Below, piece by piece: positions 35,013 to 43,661 of a stretch of DNA of 64,000 nucleotides. The stretch's first letter is position 1, and each line of letters opens with the position of its first letter. The stretch is from Pseudomonas shahriarae (GTDB lineage Bacteria; Pseudomonadota; Gammaproteobacteria; Pseudomonadales; Pseudomonadaceae). Both the position numbers and the translations under genes were made by a program. The notes beneath the pieces were generated by a model that was not told the origin of the DNA, made no database searches, and saw only the letters and a program-made list of their open reading frames with translations. The stretch spans positions 2,769,001 to 2,833,000 of the forward strand of contig NZ_CP077085.1 of assembly GCF_014268455.2 (NCBI RefSeq), written 5' to 3'.

Positions 35013-35798
35013 ATGGATGTGGGTAATTTTGGTTTTGTGGTGGCGGGCCTGATTGTTGGTTTTATCGTCGGCATGACCGGCGTCGGTGGAGGGTCGTTGA
35101 TGACCCCGATCCTGCTGTGGTTCGGCATCAACCCGGCGACCGCCGTGGGTACCGACCTGCTGTATGCCGCCATCACCAAATCCGGTGGGGTGCTGGTGCA
35201 TGGCAAGAACAAGAACATCGACTGGACCATCACCGGCTGGCTGACCCTGGGCAGTGTGCCGGCGGTGTTGCTGACGCTGTGGTTCCTCAAGAGCCTGCAT
35301 ACCGATCCCAGCGCGATGAACGAAGTGATCAAGCAAGCCCTGGGTGTGGTGCTGTTGCTCACGGCCCTGGCGATTCTGTTCAAGAAGCGATTGTTGGCTT
35401 TTGCCCAGCGCCATGCGGGCGACAACTACCATATGAGCCCGCGCAACCTGAATGGGTTGACGGTATTCACTGGGGCGATCCTCGGCACCATGGTTGCCCT
35501 GACCTCCATCGGTGCCGGCGCCCTGGGCACCGTGGCGCTGTTTATCCTGTACCCGTTTTTGGCCACCAAGCGCCTGGTGGGCACCGAAATCGCCCACGCA
35601 GTCCCCCTGACCCTGGTCGCGGGCCTTGGGCATGCGAGCATGGGTAATATGGACTGGCATTTGCTGGGGTTCTTGCTGATGGGCTCGCTGCCGGGTATCT
35701 ACTTCGGCAGCCATATGTCCGGCCGGGTGCCGGATGAGCTGCTGCGTCCGTGCCTGGCGGTGATGCTGGGGTTGATTGGTTTCAAGCTGGCGTTCTGA
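35013..35798 (+). CDS. TauE/SafE-family sulfite/sulfonate exporter
   Basis: 261 residues with seven to eight membrane spans. GMTGVGGGSLMTPILLWFG and the second half-repeat ALTSIGAGALGTVALFILYP are the paired TauE/SafE motifs. ATAVGTDLLYAAITKSGG also fits. Relatives export sulfite, sulfoacetate or other organosulfur anions. It stands alone, with an AT-rich promoter region. Alternatively it carries another anion. Confidence 0.9.
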   Translation: MDVGNFGFVVAGLIVGFIVGMTGVGGGSLMTPILLWFGINPATAVGTDLLYAAITKSGGVLVHGKNKNIDWTITGWLTLGSVPAVLLTLWFLKSLHTDPSAMNEVIKQALGVVLLLTALAILFKKRLLAFAQRHAGDNYHMSPRNLNGLTVFTGAILGTMVALTSIGAGALGTVALFILYPFLATKRLVGTEIAHAVPLTLVAGLGHASMGNMDWHLLGFLLMGSLPGIYFGSHMSGRVPDELLRPCLAVMLGLIGFKLAF

Positions 35799-35821
35799 CT
35801 GCCGGTCTTGCGCTGGGTTGC

Positions 35822-35844
35822 TGTGGCGAGGGCGGCTCGCCACA
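35822..35844. terminator. Bidirectional hairpin between tauE-like gene and pcs
   Basis: TGTGGCGAG and CTCGCCACA form a perfect 9-bp stem with a five-base loop between two convergent genes. Confidence 0.65.
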
Positions 35845-35856
35845 ACACTTCACGGG

Positions 35857-36579
35857 TTATGCCTTGCGCGATTTATCCAACCACTCCATCGCCGTACGCC
35901 AGATACAAATCCCCAGGAAATACGCCGACATCAACAACCACAAGCCCATGGTCAGCTTGTTGGTGTACGGCTGGTCGATCACCAGCAACAGGCTGCACAG
36001 CAGCCACACCGTGGTCACCGCAATATTGATCGGCATAAAGCGCTTGACCCGGAACGGGTGCAGGAACTTCATCGGCGTCACCGTCAGCAGCGCCAGGCCG
36101 ATCACCGTGGCCAAGGTTATCCAGGCGTCCGGGTCGATAATGTAGACACACAGCGCCACCACATTCCAGGCCGCGGGGAAGCCCTGGAAGTAGTTGTCCT
36201 TGCTCTTCATATTGACGTTGCAGAAGCAGAACAACGACGACACCAGGATCACCGAGACGGTGAACAGGTGGGTGAAGTCCGGCAGGTCGATATAGCGGTA
36301 GATAAACAGCGCCGGGATAAACACATACGTCAGGTAGTCAATCACCAGGTCCAGTACCGAGCCATCGAAGCTTGGCAGCACGGTCTGCACATTGACCCGC
36401 CGCGCCAGCGACCCGTCCACGCCATCCACAATCAACGCCAGGCCCAGCCACAGCAGGCAGGCCTTGGGTTGGTTCTCCAGCAGCGCCAGCGTCGCAAGGA
36501 AGGCCAGCACCACGCCGGTGGCGGTAAAGCCATGGGCGCCCCAGGCTTTGAGTCTGGCTACATGCAGGGTCGATATCAC
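35857..36579 (-). CDS. pcs: Phosphatidylcholine synthase
   Basis: 240 residues from GTG 36579, which has GGAG seven to eight bases upstream and gives the family's usual length. A longer frame to 36642 adds an unconserved 21-residue N-terminus. The CDP-alcohol phosphotransferase motif is DGVDGSLARRVNVQTVLPSF followed by DGSVLDLVIDYLTYV. Eight membrane spans are visible. Pcs condenses CDP-diacylglycerol with choline to make phosphatidylcholine in the inner membrane, which needs host or environmental choline. KFLHPFRVKRF and GFPAAWN are also typical of Pcs. Confidence 0.93.
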   Translation of the reverse strand: MISTLHVARLKAWGAHGFTATGVVLAFLATLALLENQPKACLLWLGLALIVDGVDGSLARRVNVQTVLPSFDGSVLDLVIDYLTYVFIPALFIYRYIDLPDFTHLFTVSVILVSSLFCFCNVNMKSKDNYFQGFPAAWNVVALCVYIIDPDAWITLATVIGLALLTVTPMKFLHPFRVKRFMPINIAVTTVWLLCSLLLVIDQPYTNKLTMGLWLLMSAYFLGICIWRTAMEWLDKSRKA

Positions 36580-36729
36580 AGGGGCGTTCTCCAAAAGGTG
36601 AAACGGGGCAGCCGACGGCGGTTGAGCGTCGAATCTGGCCAAGGGATGCAGGTATCGACCGGGAAGGAGGGGATAAGGTTCACCACCAAGGCCTTAGGTT
36701 GAGCGTAGCAAGCGCAGAAGGATTCGGCA

Positions 36730-37668
36730 TCAGCCCTGACGGAACACCAGGGCCTTCAGACCACTTTGCGGATCAATGTCGGGAAATTCCGGCGGGTTTG
36801 CCAGGCGCTGCTCAAAACGCAGCCCCGGCGCTTCGCGGGTGACGCCCTCGATCAGGAAGTCTTCGCCCAGCGCCGGGTCATTCATGCAGGCCAAGACCGT
36901 GCCTTGGGGTGTCAGCAGGTCGGGCAGGCGACGCAGCACGCGCTGGTAGTCCTTGGTCAGCAGGAAGCTGCCTTTCTGAAACGACGGCGGGTCGATGATC
37001 ACCAGGTCATAGGGGCCGCTGCTGGTGACTTTCGCCCAGGACTTGAACAAGTCATGCCCCAGGAAGCTCACCTTGCCCAGGTCATGGCCATTGAGCCGGT
37101 GATTGTCGCGACCCCGGCTCAGGGCGCCACGGGCCATATCCAGGTTGACCACATGCTCGGCCCCGCCCTCGATGGCGGCCACGGAAAACCCGCAGGTATA
37201 GGCAAACAGGTTCAGCACTCGCAAGCCACGGGCGTGTTCGCGCACCCAGTTGCGGCCGTAGCGCATATCCAGAAACAGCCCACTGTTCTGCTTTTTGCCC
37301 AGGTCGATGCGATAACGCAGGCCGCCTTCGGTGATGGTCAATTCCTCGACCCTCTCGCCCCACAGCCATTCGGTGGTGCTTTGCGGCAAGTAGCGATGTT
37401 GCAGGGCCAGAGTGTGGGCGCCGGCCTGTTGCCATTCGCGGCTTTCGCAGAGCTCGCGCAGTTGGTGTTGCAAGGCTTGCAGTTGCGCGGGCTCAGGCTC
37501 CTTGAACAACGAAACCAGCACCACGCCTTGCAGCCAATCCACGGTCAACTGCTCCAGTCCCGGCCAGCAACGACCCCGGCCGTGGAACAGGCGACGGGTT
37601 TCCACGGGCACGTCACGCAGGGCGGTCAGCAAGTGAGTGTGGAGCAGGGCGAGGGCGTCTGGGGTCAT
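36730..37668 (-). CDS. Class I SAM-dependent methyltransferase (RlmI/RlmK-like)
   Basis: 312 residues from ATG 37668; an ATG at 37737 would add a basic tail. The Rossmann motifs are RVLNLFAYTCGFSVAAIEGGA (motif I) and DLVIIDPPSFQKGSF (motif IV, with the PP loop). GLFLDMRYGRNWV precedes them, as in the PF10672 methyltransferase family related to 23S rRNA methyltransferases RlmI/RlmK. Likely an RNA methyltransferase; the target base is unknown. Confidence 0.85.
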   Translation of the reverse strand: MTPDALALLHTHLLTALRDVPVETRRLFHGRGRCWPGLEQLTVDWLQGVVLVSLFKEPEPAQLQALQHQLRELCESREWQQAGAHTLALQHRYLPQSTTEWLWGERVEELTITEGGLRYRIDLGKKQNSGLFLDMRYGRNWVREHARGLRVLNLFAYTCGFSVAAIEGGAEHVVNLDMARGALSRGRDNHRLNGHDLGKVSFLGHDLFKSWAKVTSSGPYDLVIIDPPSFQKGSFLLTKDYQRVLRRLPDLLTPQGTVLACMNDPALGEDFLIEGVTREAPGLRFEQRLANPPEFPDIDPQSGLKALVFRQG

Positions 37669-37860
37669 CGGGCAGCGTCGATCATTAAACGGGCGGCATT
37701 TTAAACACAATTGCGTTGACTCAGGTGAAGGAAGCACAACGTGCTTTTAATCAGCCATGTTTAAGCGTTTTGTGCTGCAAATCGCCCTTTGACCTACCCA
37801 GAACAGTCAAAAAATCCTTTTGGGCAGACATAAACTGAAAAAAACAGCTCGGAGGTGCCC

Positions 37861-40539
37861 ATGAACGGTTTCGTAAAGACAGTCAATCAAACAGCCATTG
37901 ACCAGCAGGAGCTCACCGAGTGGCGCGACGCCCTGGACTCCCTGGTACGCCATGCCGGCCCGGAGCGCGCGCGGGAGATCCTCGATATGCTGGCCGATGC
38001 CGGCAATACGCCAGCCATCGGTTGGAAACCGCGCCACGGCACGCCCTACATCAACAGCATCGCCGTAGACCAGCAGCCACACTTTCCCGGCGACCTGGCG
38101 ACCGAAGAGCGCCTGGCCTCGCTGGTGCGCTGGAACGCCCTGGCCATGGTGGTGCGTGCCAACCAGGCCTATGGCGAACTTGGCGGCCATATCGCCAGCT
38201 ATGCCAGCGCGGCGGACCTGTTCGAGGTGGGTTTCAACCATTTTTTCCGTGCCCGTCACGACAACGTCGGCGGCGACCTGGTGTTCTACCAGCCGCATTC
38301 CGCGCCCGGTATTTACGCGCGGGCCTTTCTTGAGGGGCGCCTGAGCGAGCAGGACCTGGCCCACTATCGCCAGGAGCTGGGCGCGGTCAAGGCCGGCGCC
38401 CGTGGCCTGTCGAGCTATCCGCACCCGTGGTTGATGCCGGACTTCTGGCAGTTCCCCACCGGCTCCATGGGCATAGGCCCGATCAGCTCGATTTTCCAGG
38501 CGCGCTTTATGCGTTACCTGCACCATCGCGGCTTGCAGGACACCACCGACCGGCACGTCTGGGGTGTGTTCGGCGATGGCGAGATGGACGAGCCGGAAAG
38601 CATGTCAGCCCTGACCCTGGCCGCCCGCGAAGGCCTGGACAACCTGACCTGGGTGGTCAACTGCAACCTGCAACGCCTCGATGGCCCGGTGCGCGGTAAT
38701 GGGCGGATCATCGACGAGCTGGAGGCACTGTTTGCCGGTGCCGGTTGGAACGTGATCAAGCTGGTGTGGGGGTCGGACTGGGACGCCTTGCTGGCCAAGG
38801 ATGAGGACGGCGCGTTGGTGCGCACCTTGTCCCAGACCGTGGACGGGCAGTTCCAGACCTTTGCCGCCAAGGACGGTGCCTATAACCGCGAGCACTTCTT
38901 TGGCCAAAATGAATCCCTGGCCAAGCTGGCGGCCGGCTTGAGCGATGAGCAGATCGACCGTCTCAAGCGCGGCGGCCACGACATGCTGAAAATCCATGCT
39001 GCCTATCACGCCGCGCGGCGGGTCAAGGGGCGCCCTACGGTAATCCTGGCCCAGACCAAGAAAGGCTTTGGCATGGGCGAGGCCGGGCAGGGCAAGATGA
39101 CCACCCACCAGCAGAAAAAACTCGATCGCGACGCGCTGATCGGCTTTCGCAACCGCTTCCAGTTGCCCCTGAGCGACGAGCAGACCGAATCCCTGAGCTT
39201 CTACAAACCCGCCGCCGACAGCGCCGAAATGCGCTACCTGCACCAGCGCCGCGCAGCCTTGGGCGGTTATGTGCCCAGCCGCAGCCAGAGCGCTGAACCG
39301 GTGCCTGTGCCGCCAGTGAGTGGCTACGGCGGTTTTGCGACCCAGGCCGAAGGCAAGGAAATGTCCACCACCATGGCCTTTGTGCGCATGCTCAGCAACC
39401 TGCTCAAAGACAAGGCCCTGGGCCCGCGCATCGTGCCGATTGTCGCCGACGAGGCACGCACCTTCGGCATGGCCAACCTGTTCAAGCAGATCGGCATTTA
39501 TTCCAGCGTCGGTCAGCGCTACGAGCCGGAAGATATCGGTTCGATCCTCAGCTATCGCGAAGCCACCGACGGGCAGATCCTTGAGGAAGGCATCAGTGAA
39601 GCCAGCGCTATCAGTTCCTGGGTCGCGGCGGCCACCAGCTACTCGGTGCATGGCTTGCGCATGCTGCCGTTCTACATCTACTACTCGATGTTCGGTTTCC
39701 AGCGCGTGGGCGACCTGATCTGGGCCGCCGCCGACCAGCGCGCCCGGGGCTTTTTGCTCGGCGCCACGGCGGGGCGTACCACCTTGGGCGGCGAGGGCCT
39801 GCAGCACCAGGACGGCAGCAGCCACCTGATGGCCGCGACCGTGCCCAACTGCCGTGCTTACGACCCGGCGTTTGCCGGCGAATTTGCGGTGATTCTCGAC
39901 CACGGCATGCGCCAGATGCTTGAGCACGATGTGGACGAGTTCTACTACGTGACCCTGATGAACGAAAACTACCCGCAACCGACCCTGCCCGAAGGCGTCG
40001 AGGCGGCGATTATCAAGGGCATGTACCGCCTTGAGGGCAGTGCCGGGGCCAAGGTGCGCCTGCTCGGCTCCGGCACCCTGGTGCGCGAGGCCCAGGCCGC
40101 CGCGCAGTTACTGGCGGACGATTGGCAGATCGACAGCGAGGTATTCAGCGTGACCAGCTTCAGCGAACTGGCCCGCGATGCGCGTGAGGTGGAGCGCTGG
40201 AACCGCCTGCATCCACTGCAAATCCCGCAGCGCAGCCACCTGGCGACCTGCCTGCCCGACGGCGCGCCGGTGATTGCCGTCTCGGACTACGTGCGGGCGG
40301 TGCCGCAGATGATCGGTTCCTACCTGGGGGCCCACTACACCGTGCTCGGCACCGATGGCTTCGGGCGCAGCGACACCCGTGCGGCGTTGCGCGATTTCTT
40401 CGAGGTGGACCGCCACCACATCGTGCTCGCCGCGCTGGCCGCCCTGGTGGAACAGGGCAGCCTGGAGGCGCAGGTGTGTCAGCGGGCGATTGAGCGATAC
40501 GGCCTGCACACCGAGCGTGCGGCGTCGTGGACTCACTGA
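37861..40539 (+). CDS. Homodimeric pyruvate/2-oxo acid dehydrogenase E1, MdeB-like
   Basis: 892 residues from ATG 37861, with GGAGG six bases upstream. Transketolase-like architecture: a thiamine-diphosphate domain with HVWGVFGDGEMDEPES and NLQRLDGPVRGNG, a middle pyrimidine-binding domain with EARTFGMANLFKQIG and GEGLQHQDGSSHL, and a C-terminal domain. The length matches AceE. Pseudomonas has the housekeeping aceE with aceF elsewhere. This extra copy resembles MdeB, the E1 that oxidises 2-ketobutyrate made from methionine by MdeA. No mdeA, E2 or E3 gene is adjacent, so the substrate is open. Confidence 0.88.
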   Translation: MNGFVKTVNQTAIDQQELTEWRDALDSLVRHAGPERAREILDMLADAGNTPAIGWKPRHGTPYINSIAVDQQPHFPGDLATEERLASLVRWNALAMVVRANQAYGELGGHIASYASAADLFEVGFNHFFRARHDNVGGDLVFYQPHSAPGIYARAFLEGRLSEQDLAHYRQELGAVKAGARGLSSYPHPWLMPDFWQFPTGSMGIGPISSIFQARFMRYLHHRGLQDTTDRHVWGVFGDGEMDEPESMSALTLAAREGLDNLTWVVNCNLQRLDGPVRGNGRIIDELEALFAGAGWNVIKLVWGSDWDALLAKDEDGALVRTLSQTVDGQFQTFAAKDGAYNREHFFGQNESLAKLAAGLSDEQIDRLKRGGHDMLKIHAAYHAARRVKGRPTVILAQTKKGFGMGEAGQGKMTTHQQKKLDRDALIGFRNRFQLPLSDEQTESLSFYKPAADSAEMRYLHQRRAALGGYVPSRSQSAEPVPVPPVSGYGGFATQAEGKEMSTTMAFVRMLSNLLKDKALGPRIVPIVADEARTFGMANLFKQIGIYSSVGQRYEPEDIGSILSYREATDGQILEEGISEASAISSWVAAATSYSVHGLRMLPFYIYYSMFGFQRVGDLIWAAADQRARGFLLGATAGRTTLGGEGLQHQDGSSHLMAATVPNCRAYDPAFAGEFAVILDHGMRQMLEHDVDEFYYVTLMNENYPQPTLPEGVEAAIIKGMYRLEGSAGAKVRLLGSGTLVREAQAAAQLLADDWQIDSEVFSVTSFSELARDAREVERWNRLHPLQIPQRSHLATCLPDGAPVIAVSDYVRAVPQMIGSYLGAHYTVLGTDGFGRSDTRAALRDFFEVDRHHIVLAALAALVEQGSLEAQVCQRAIERYGLHTERAASWTH

Positions 40540-40564
40540 CACCTTAAGGTAAATGAGGACCAAT

Positions 40565-40670
40565 TGTGGGAGCGGGCTTGCTCGCGAAGGCGTAGTGTCG
40601 GTTGGTGCATAGGTGACTGATCCACCGCCTTCGCGAGCAAGCCCGCTCCCACACAAGCCCGTTCCCACAG
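40565..40670. repeat. REP pair after the E1 gene
   Basis: TGTGGGAGCGGGCTTGCTCG and its complement near 40630-40653 flank about 45 bp. A third degenerate copy of the right arm (AGCCCGTTCCCACAG) follows. Confidence 0.85.
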
Positions 40671-40687
40671 GGGGGGTTGGGTGTGCT

Positions 40688-41176
40688 TTAGAGGGTAGCA
40701 ATCAACGCCGGCCCAAACGCCTCGCGCAAAAAATCCGGCGCGATGTAGCGCTGGTAATGCGCCTGCGACAACAGGAAAAACTCCCGATCAATCGCATCAC
40801 GCAAATCCGCCAGGTGCCGCTCGCGAAACTCCGGTAGCAACGCCAAGCCATACGCATCCAGCCTGGAAATCACCCGCGCGCCCCGGGCAATCAGTTGATA
40901 GGCCCAGCAATAAGGCGACTGGTGCGGCATAAAACGGATCTTGCGCTCTTCCAGTTGCTGGCGCAGGCGCGCCGGGTCAAACACCTCCAGCTTGCTGGTC
41001 ATGACCTGCACCAGCAACTGCTCAAGGCGCAGCCAGACCGCTTGTTTTTCCTCGGCGCTGTAGCCATTCCACTGAATGACTTCATGGTGATAGCGCTTGC
41101 AGCCACGGCACACCAGGTCGCCATACACGGTGGAACACAGGCCGACGCACGGCGTCTTGATGGTTTGATTGGGCAT
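40688..41176 (-). CDS. DUF1289-domain protein
   Basis: 162 residues. The N-terminal DUF1289 motif (TPCVGLCSTVYGDLVCRGCKR) supplies four cysteines in a likely zinc or iron-sulfur knuckle, followed by NGYSAEEKQAVWLRLEQL. The C-terminal ~90 residues are a conserved Pseudomonas extension. Function unknown. It is convergent with the REP-terminated E1 gene. Confidence 0.85.
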   Translation of the reverse strand: MPNQTIKTPCVGLCSTVYGDLVCRGCKRYHHEVIQWNGYSAEEKQAVWLRLEQLLVQVMTSKLEVFDPARLRQQLEERKIRFMPHQSPYCWAYQLIARGARVISRLDAYGLALLPEFRERHLADLRDAIDREFFLLSQAHYQRYIAPDFLREAFGPALIATL

Positions 41177-41212
41177 AAAAACCGCGTCTTTCCTAATCCA
41201 CTACAAAAGGGT

Positions 41213-42103
41213 TCACAGGCGCTGCAGAGCGCTGAACTGCTGGTTCAACCACTGATACAACTGGGTGACCGCCCGCGACATCTGCCCGCGATGGGGGCAG
41301 GCGAAGCTCAAGGGGTACACATCCCCGGGAATCTCCGGCAACAGCACCACCAGGCGCTGGGCCTGCACATCGGCATACACATCCAGCCAGGTCTTGTAGG
41401 CGATGCCTTCACCGGCGACGGCCCAGCGCCGCACCACATCGGCGTCGTCACTGAACAGGGGGCCGGTGACTTGCACGGTCTGTTCGCCTAGCTCCCAGCG
41501 GTCATGCAGGCGGCCGTTTTGCAGGTAGAGCAGGCACGGGTGGCGGCTCAGGTCGTCGACGGATGTCGGTGTGCCGTGGCGCGCCACGTAGTCCGGTGAT
41601 GCCACCAGCACCCGGCGGTTCCAGGGCGCCAGGGGCAGGGCGATGTAATTGGCGTCCTCGTTCCAGCCATAACGCAGGGCTACGTCCACCGGGTCGCGAA
41701 ACAGGTTGGTGACCTGGTCCGACACCAGAAAGCGCAAGCTCAACTCAGGGTGCTGGCGGCGAAACTCGGTGAGCATCGGCAGCAGGATATTGCGCCCCAG
41801 GTCCGACGGCGCGGCGATCTGCAAGGTGCCACGCAGTGGCGCGTCATCGCCGCGCAAGCGTTCGCGGCCCAGCTCCAATTGCTCCAGCACGCCACGGGCG
41901 GTGGGCAGGTACTGTTCGCCCTCGGCGCTCAGGCGCAGGCTGCGGGTGGTGCGGGTAAACAGGCGCACCTCCAGCTCCCGCTCCAGGCGCTTGATCGCCG
42001 CCGCGACCTGGCCCGGCAACAGGTTGGCCTCCACGGCCGCGGCGGTGAAACTGCCCAGGGCGGCGCTGCGCAGAAACAGCCCGAGATCATCGATGCGGAT
42101 CAT
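41213..42103 (-). CDS. LysR-family regulator of the adjacent oxidoreductase
   Basis: 296 residues from ATG 42103, preceded by GGAG. The helix-turn-helix reads LFLRSAALGSFTAAAVEANLLPGQVAAAIKRLERELEVRLF. The rest is the usual effector-binding domain. It is divergent from a zinc-type alcohol dehydrogenase-like gene 113 bp away, which it probably controls. A frame to 42190 lacks family similarity before residue 30. Effector unknown. Confidence 0.88.
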   Translation of the reverse strand: MIRIDDLGLFLRSAALGSFTAAAVEANLLPGQVAAAIKRLERELEVRLFTRTTRSLRLSAEGEQYLPTARGVLEQLELGRERLRGDDAPLRGTLQIAAPSDLGRNILLPMLTEFRRQHPELSLRFLVSDQVTNLFRDPVDVALRYGWNEDANYIALPLAPWNRRVLVASPDYVARHGTPTSVDDLSRHPCLLYLQNGRLHDRWELGEQTVQVTGPLFSDDADVVRRWAVAGEGIAYKTWLDVYADVQAQRLVVLLPEIPGDVYPLSFACPHRGQMSRAVTQLYQWLNQQFSALQRL

Positions 42104-42215
42104 TTTCACTCCAGCAATGAAAGTGTTGCTGCATTTTGTCGATTTTTCTTCTCCCTGGGAACGGTAAAGATGCAAGCCATCGAGGGCCATCGCCCCTCAT
42201 CACTCGTGAGTTCCC

Positions 42216-43226
42216 ATGAAAGCAATTACCTTTACCGAGCATGGCCTGCCCATCGACGACCCGCGCTCGCTGATTGATGTGAATATCGAAGCCCCCCAGC
42301 CGGGCCCTCGGGACCTGCTGGTGGAAGTGCAGGCCGTGGCGGTCAACCCGGTCGATACCAAGGTGCGTTCCGGCACCTTTGCCAAGGAGCCGAGAATCCT
42401 CGGCTGGGACGCGGCGGGCATCGTGCGCCAGGTGGGCGCCGACGTGACCCTGTTCAAACCGGGCGACGCGGTGTACTACGCCGGCTCCCTGATCCGCTCC
42501 GGCAGCTACAGCGAGTTCCAGGTGGTTGATGAGCGCATCGTCGGCCATCGTCCGCGCACACTGGATGCGGCGCACGCCGCCGCCTTGCCGCTGACCTCGA
42601 TCACCGCCTGGGAGCTGCTGTTCGACCGCCTGGGCGTGACCGAAGGCGGCGGCGAGGGCGATGTGCTGCTGGTGGTGGGGGCTGGCGGCGGCGTGGGTTC
42701 GATCCTGGTGCAACTGGCCCGTCAACTCACCAACATGACGGTGATCGGCACGGCTTCGCGCCCGGAAACCATTGGGTGGGTCCAGCGCATGGGGGCCCAT
42801 CATGTGATCGACCATCGCCGGCCGATGCTGGCCCAGCTCCAAGCGTTGGGCATTGACGCGGTCAGCCATGTCGCCAGCCTCACGCATACCGAGGAGTACC
42901 TGCCGCAACTGGTCGAAGTGCTTCGCCCACAAGGGCGGCTGGGGTTGATCGACGATCCCGCCAGCCTGGATGTGATGCCGCTCAAGCTCAAATCCTTGTC
43001 CTTGCACTGGGAACTGATGTTCACCCGCTCGTTGTTTGAAACGGTGGATATGATCCAGCAACACCACCTGCTCAACCGGGTTGCACAACTGATCGACCAG
43101 GGCGTGTTGCACACCACCCTGGGCGCACATTTCGGTGCGATCAACGCGGCCAATATGCGCAGCGCCCATGCCCTGGTCGAAAGCGGCAAGGCGCGGGGCA
43201 AGATTGTGCTTGAGGATTTCCAATGA
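42216..43226 (+). CDS. Zinc-binding-type alcohol dehydrogenase/quinone oxidoreductase
   Basis: 336 residues of the medium-chain dehydrogenase family. The N-terminal GroES-like domain has VQAVAVNPVDTKVRSG and ILGWDAAGIVRQVG. The NADPH-binding Rossmann motif is VVGAGGGVGSILVQLARQL. The catalytic-zinc cysteine and histidine are absent, which places it with zinc-independent NADPH:quinone or enone reductases of the ZADH/YhdH kind. Its TGA overlaps the ATG of the next gene, so the two are translated together. Probably under control of the divergent LysR protein. Confidence 0.9.
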   Translation: MKAITFTEHGLPIDDPRSLIDVNIEAPQPGPRDLLVEVQAVAVNPVDTKVRSGTFAKEPRILGWDAAGIVRQVGADVTLFKPGDAVYYAGSLIRSGSYSEFQVVDERIVGHRPRTLDAAHAAALPLTSITAWELLFDRLGVTEGGGEGDVLLVVGAGGGVGSILVQLARQLTNMTVIGTASRPETIGWVQRMGAHHVIDHRRPMLAQLQALGIDAVSHVASLTHTEEYLPQLVEVLRPQGRLGLIDDPASLDVMPLKLKSLSLHWELMFTRSLFETVDMIQQHHLLNRVAQLIDQGVLHTTLGAHFGAINAANMRSAHALVESGKARGKIVLEDFQ

Positions 43227-43609
43227 ACACCCTGATCAAAGCCATGGGCTTATCGCTGTGTATGATGCTCGCTGCATGTGCCAGCCAACCTACCAACGGA
43301 GTCGCCAGCATGACCAAACCTTTGATATCCATCGCCGTACTCAAGGCCAAGCCAGGCCAGGAACAAGCACTCAAGGCAGGCCTGCTGGCCTTGGTCGAGC
43401 CAACCCGCACCGAGCCTGGCAACCTGGATTACGTGTTGTTCGAACTGCGTGATGAGCCGGGCACGTTCTATATGCGTGAAGCGTTCAAAAACCAGGCGGC
43501 CCTCGATGCGCATTTCGCAATGCCGTACTTCCAGCGCTTTGCCGCCACGGCGGATGACTTGCTCCAGGAACCCCTGAAACTGATCTTTCTTGAGCAAGTC
43601 TCGAACTGA
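43223..43609 (+). CDS. ABM-domain (quinol monooxygenase-like) protein with lipoprotein leader
   Basis: 128 residues overlapping the oxidoreductase stop as ATGA. Residues 1-29 look like a lipoprotein signal (MGLSLCMMLAACAS, lipid cysteine C19). From Met30 onward it is a complete antibiotic-biosynthesis-monooxygenase fold (ISIAVLKAKPGQEQALKAGL, EPGNLDYVLFEL, FYMREAFKNQAALDAHF), as in YgiN quinol monooxygenase. A GGAG at 43298-43301 lies eight bases before Met30 (43310), so a cytosolic form could also be made. With the partner enzyme it may act in quinone or aldehyde detoxification. Confidence 0.82.
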   Translation: MNTLIKAMGLSLCMMLAACASQPTNGVASMTKPLISIAVLKAKPGQEQALKAGLLALVEPTRTEPGNLDYVLFELRDEPGTFYMREAFKNQAALDAHFAMPYFQRFAATADDLLQEPLKLIFLEQVSN

Positions 43610-43629
43610 TGCGTGGCGCCTGATAGATC

Positions 43630-43655
43630 GCTATCGCCGGCAAACCGGCGATAGC
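43630..43655. terminator. Bidirectional terminator between the ABM gene and nrdB
   Basis: GCTATCGCCGG-CAAA-CCGGCGATAGC, a perfect 11-bp stem with a four-base loop between two convergent genes. Confidence 0.8.
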
Positions 43656-43661
43656 ATTGGA

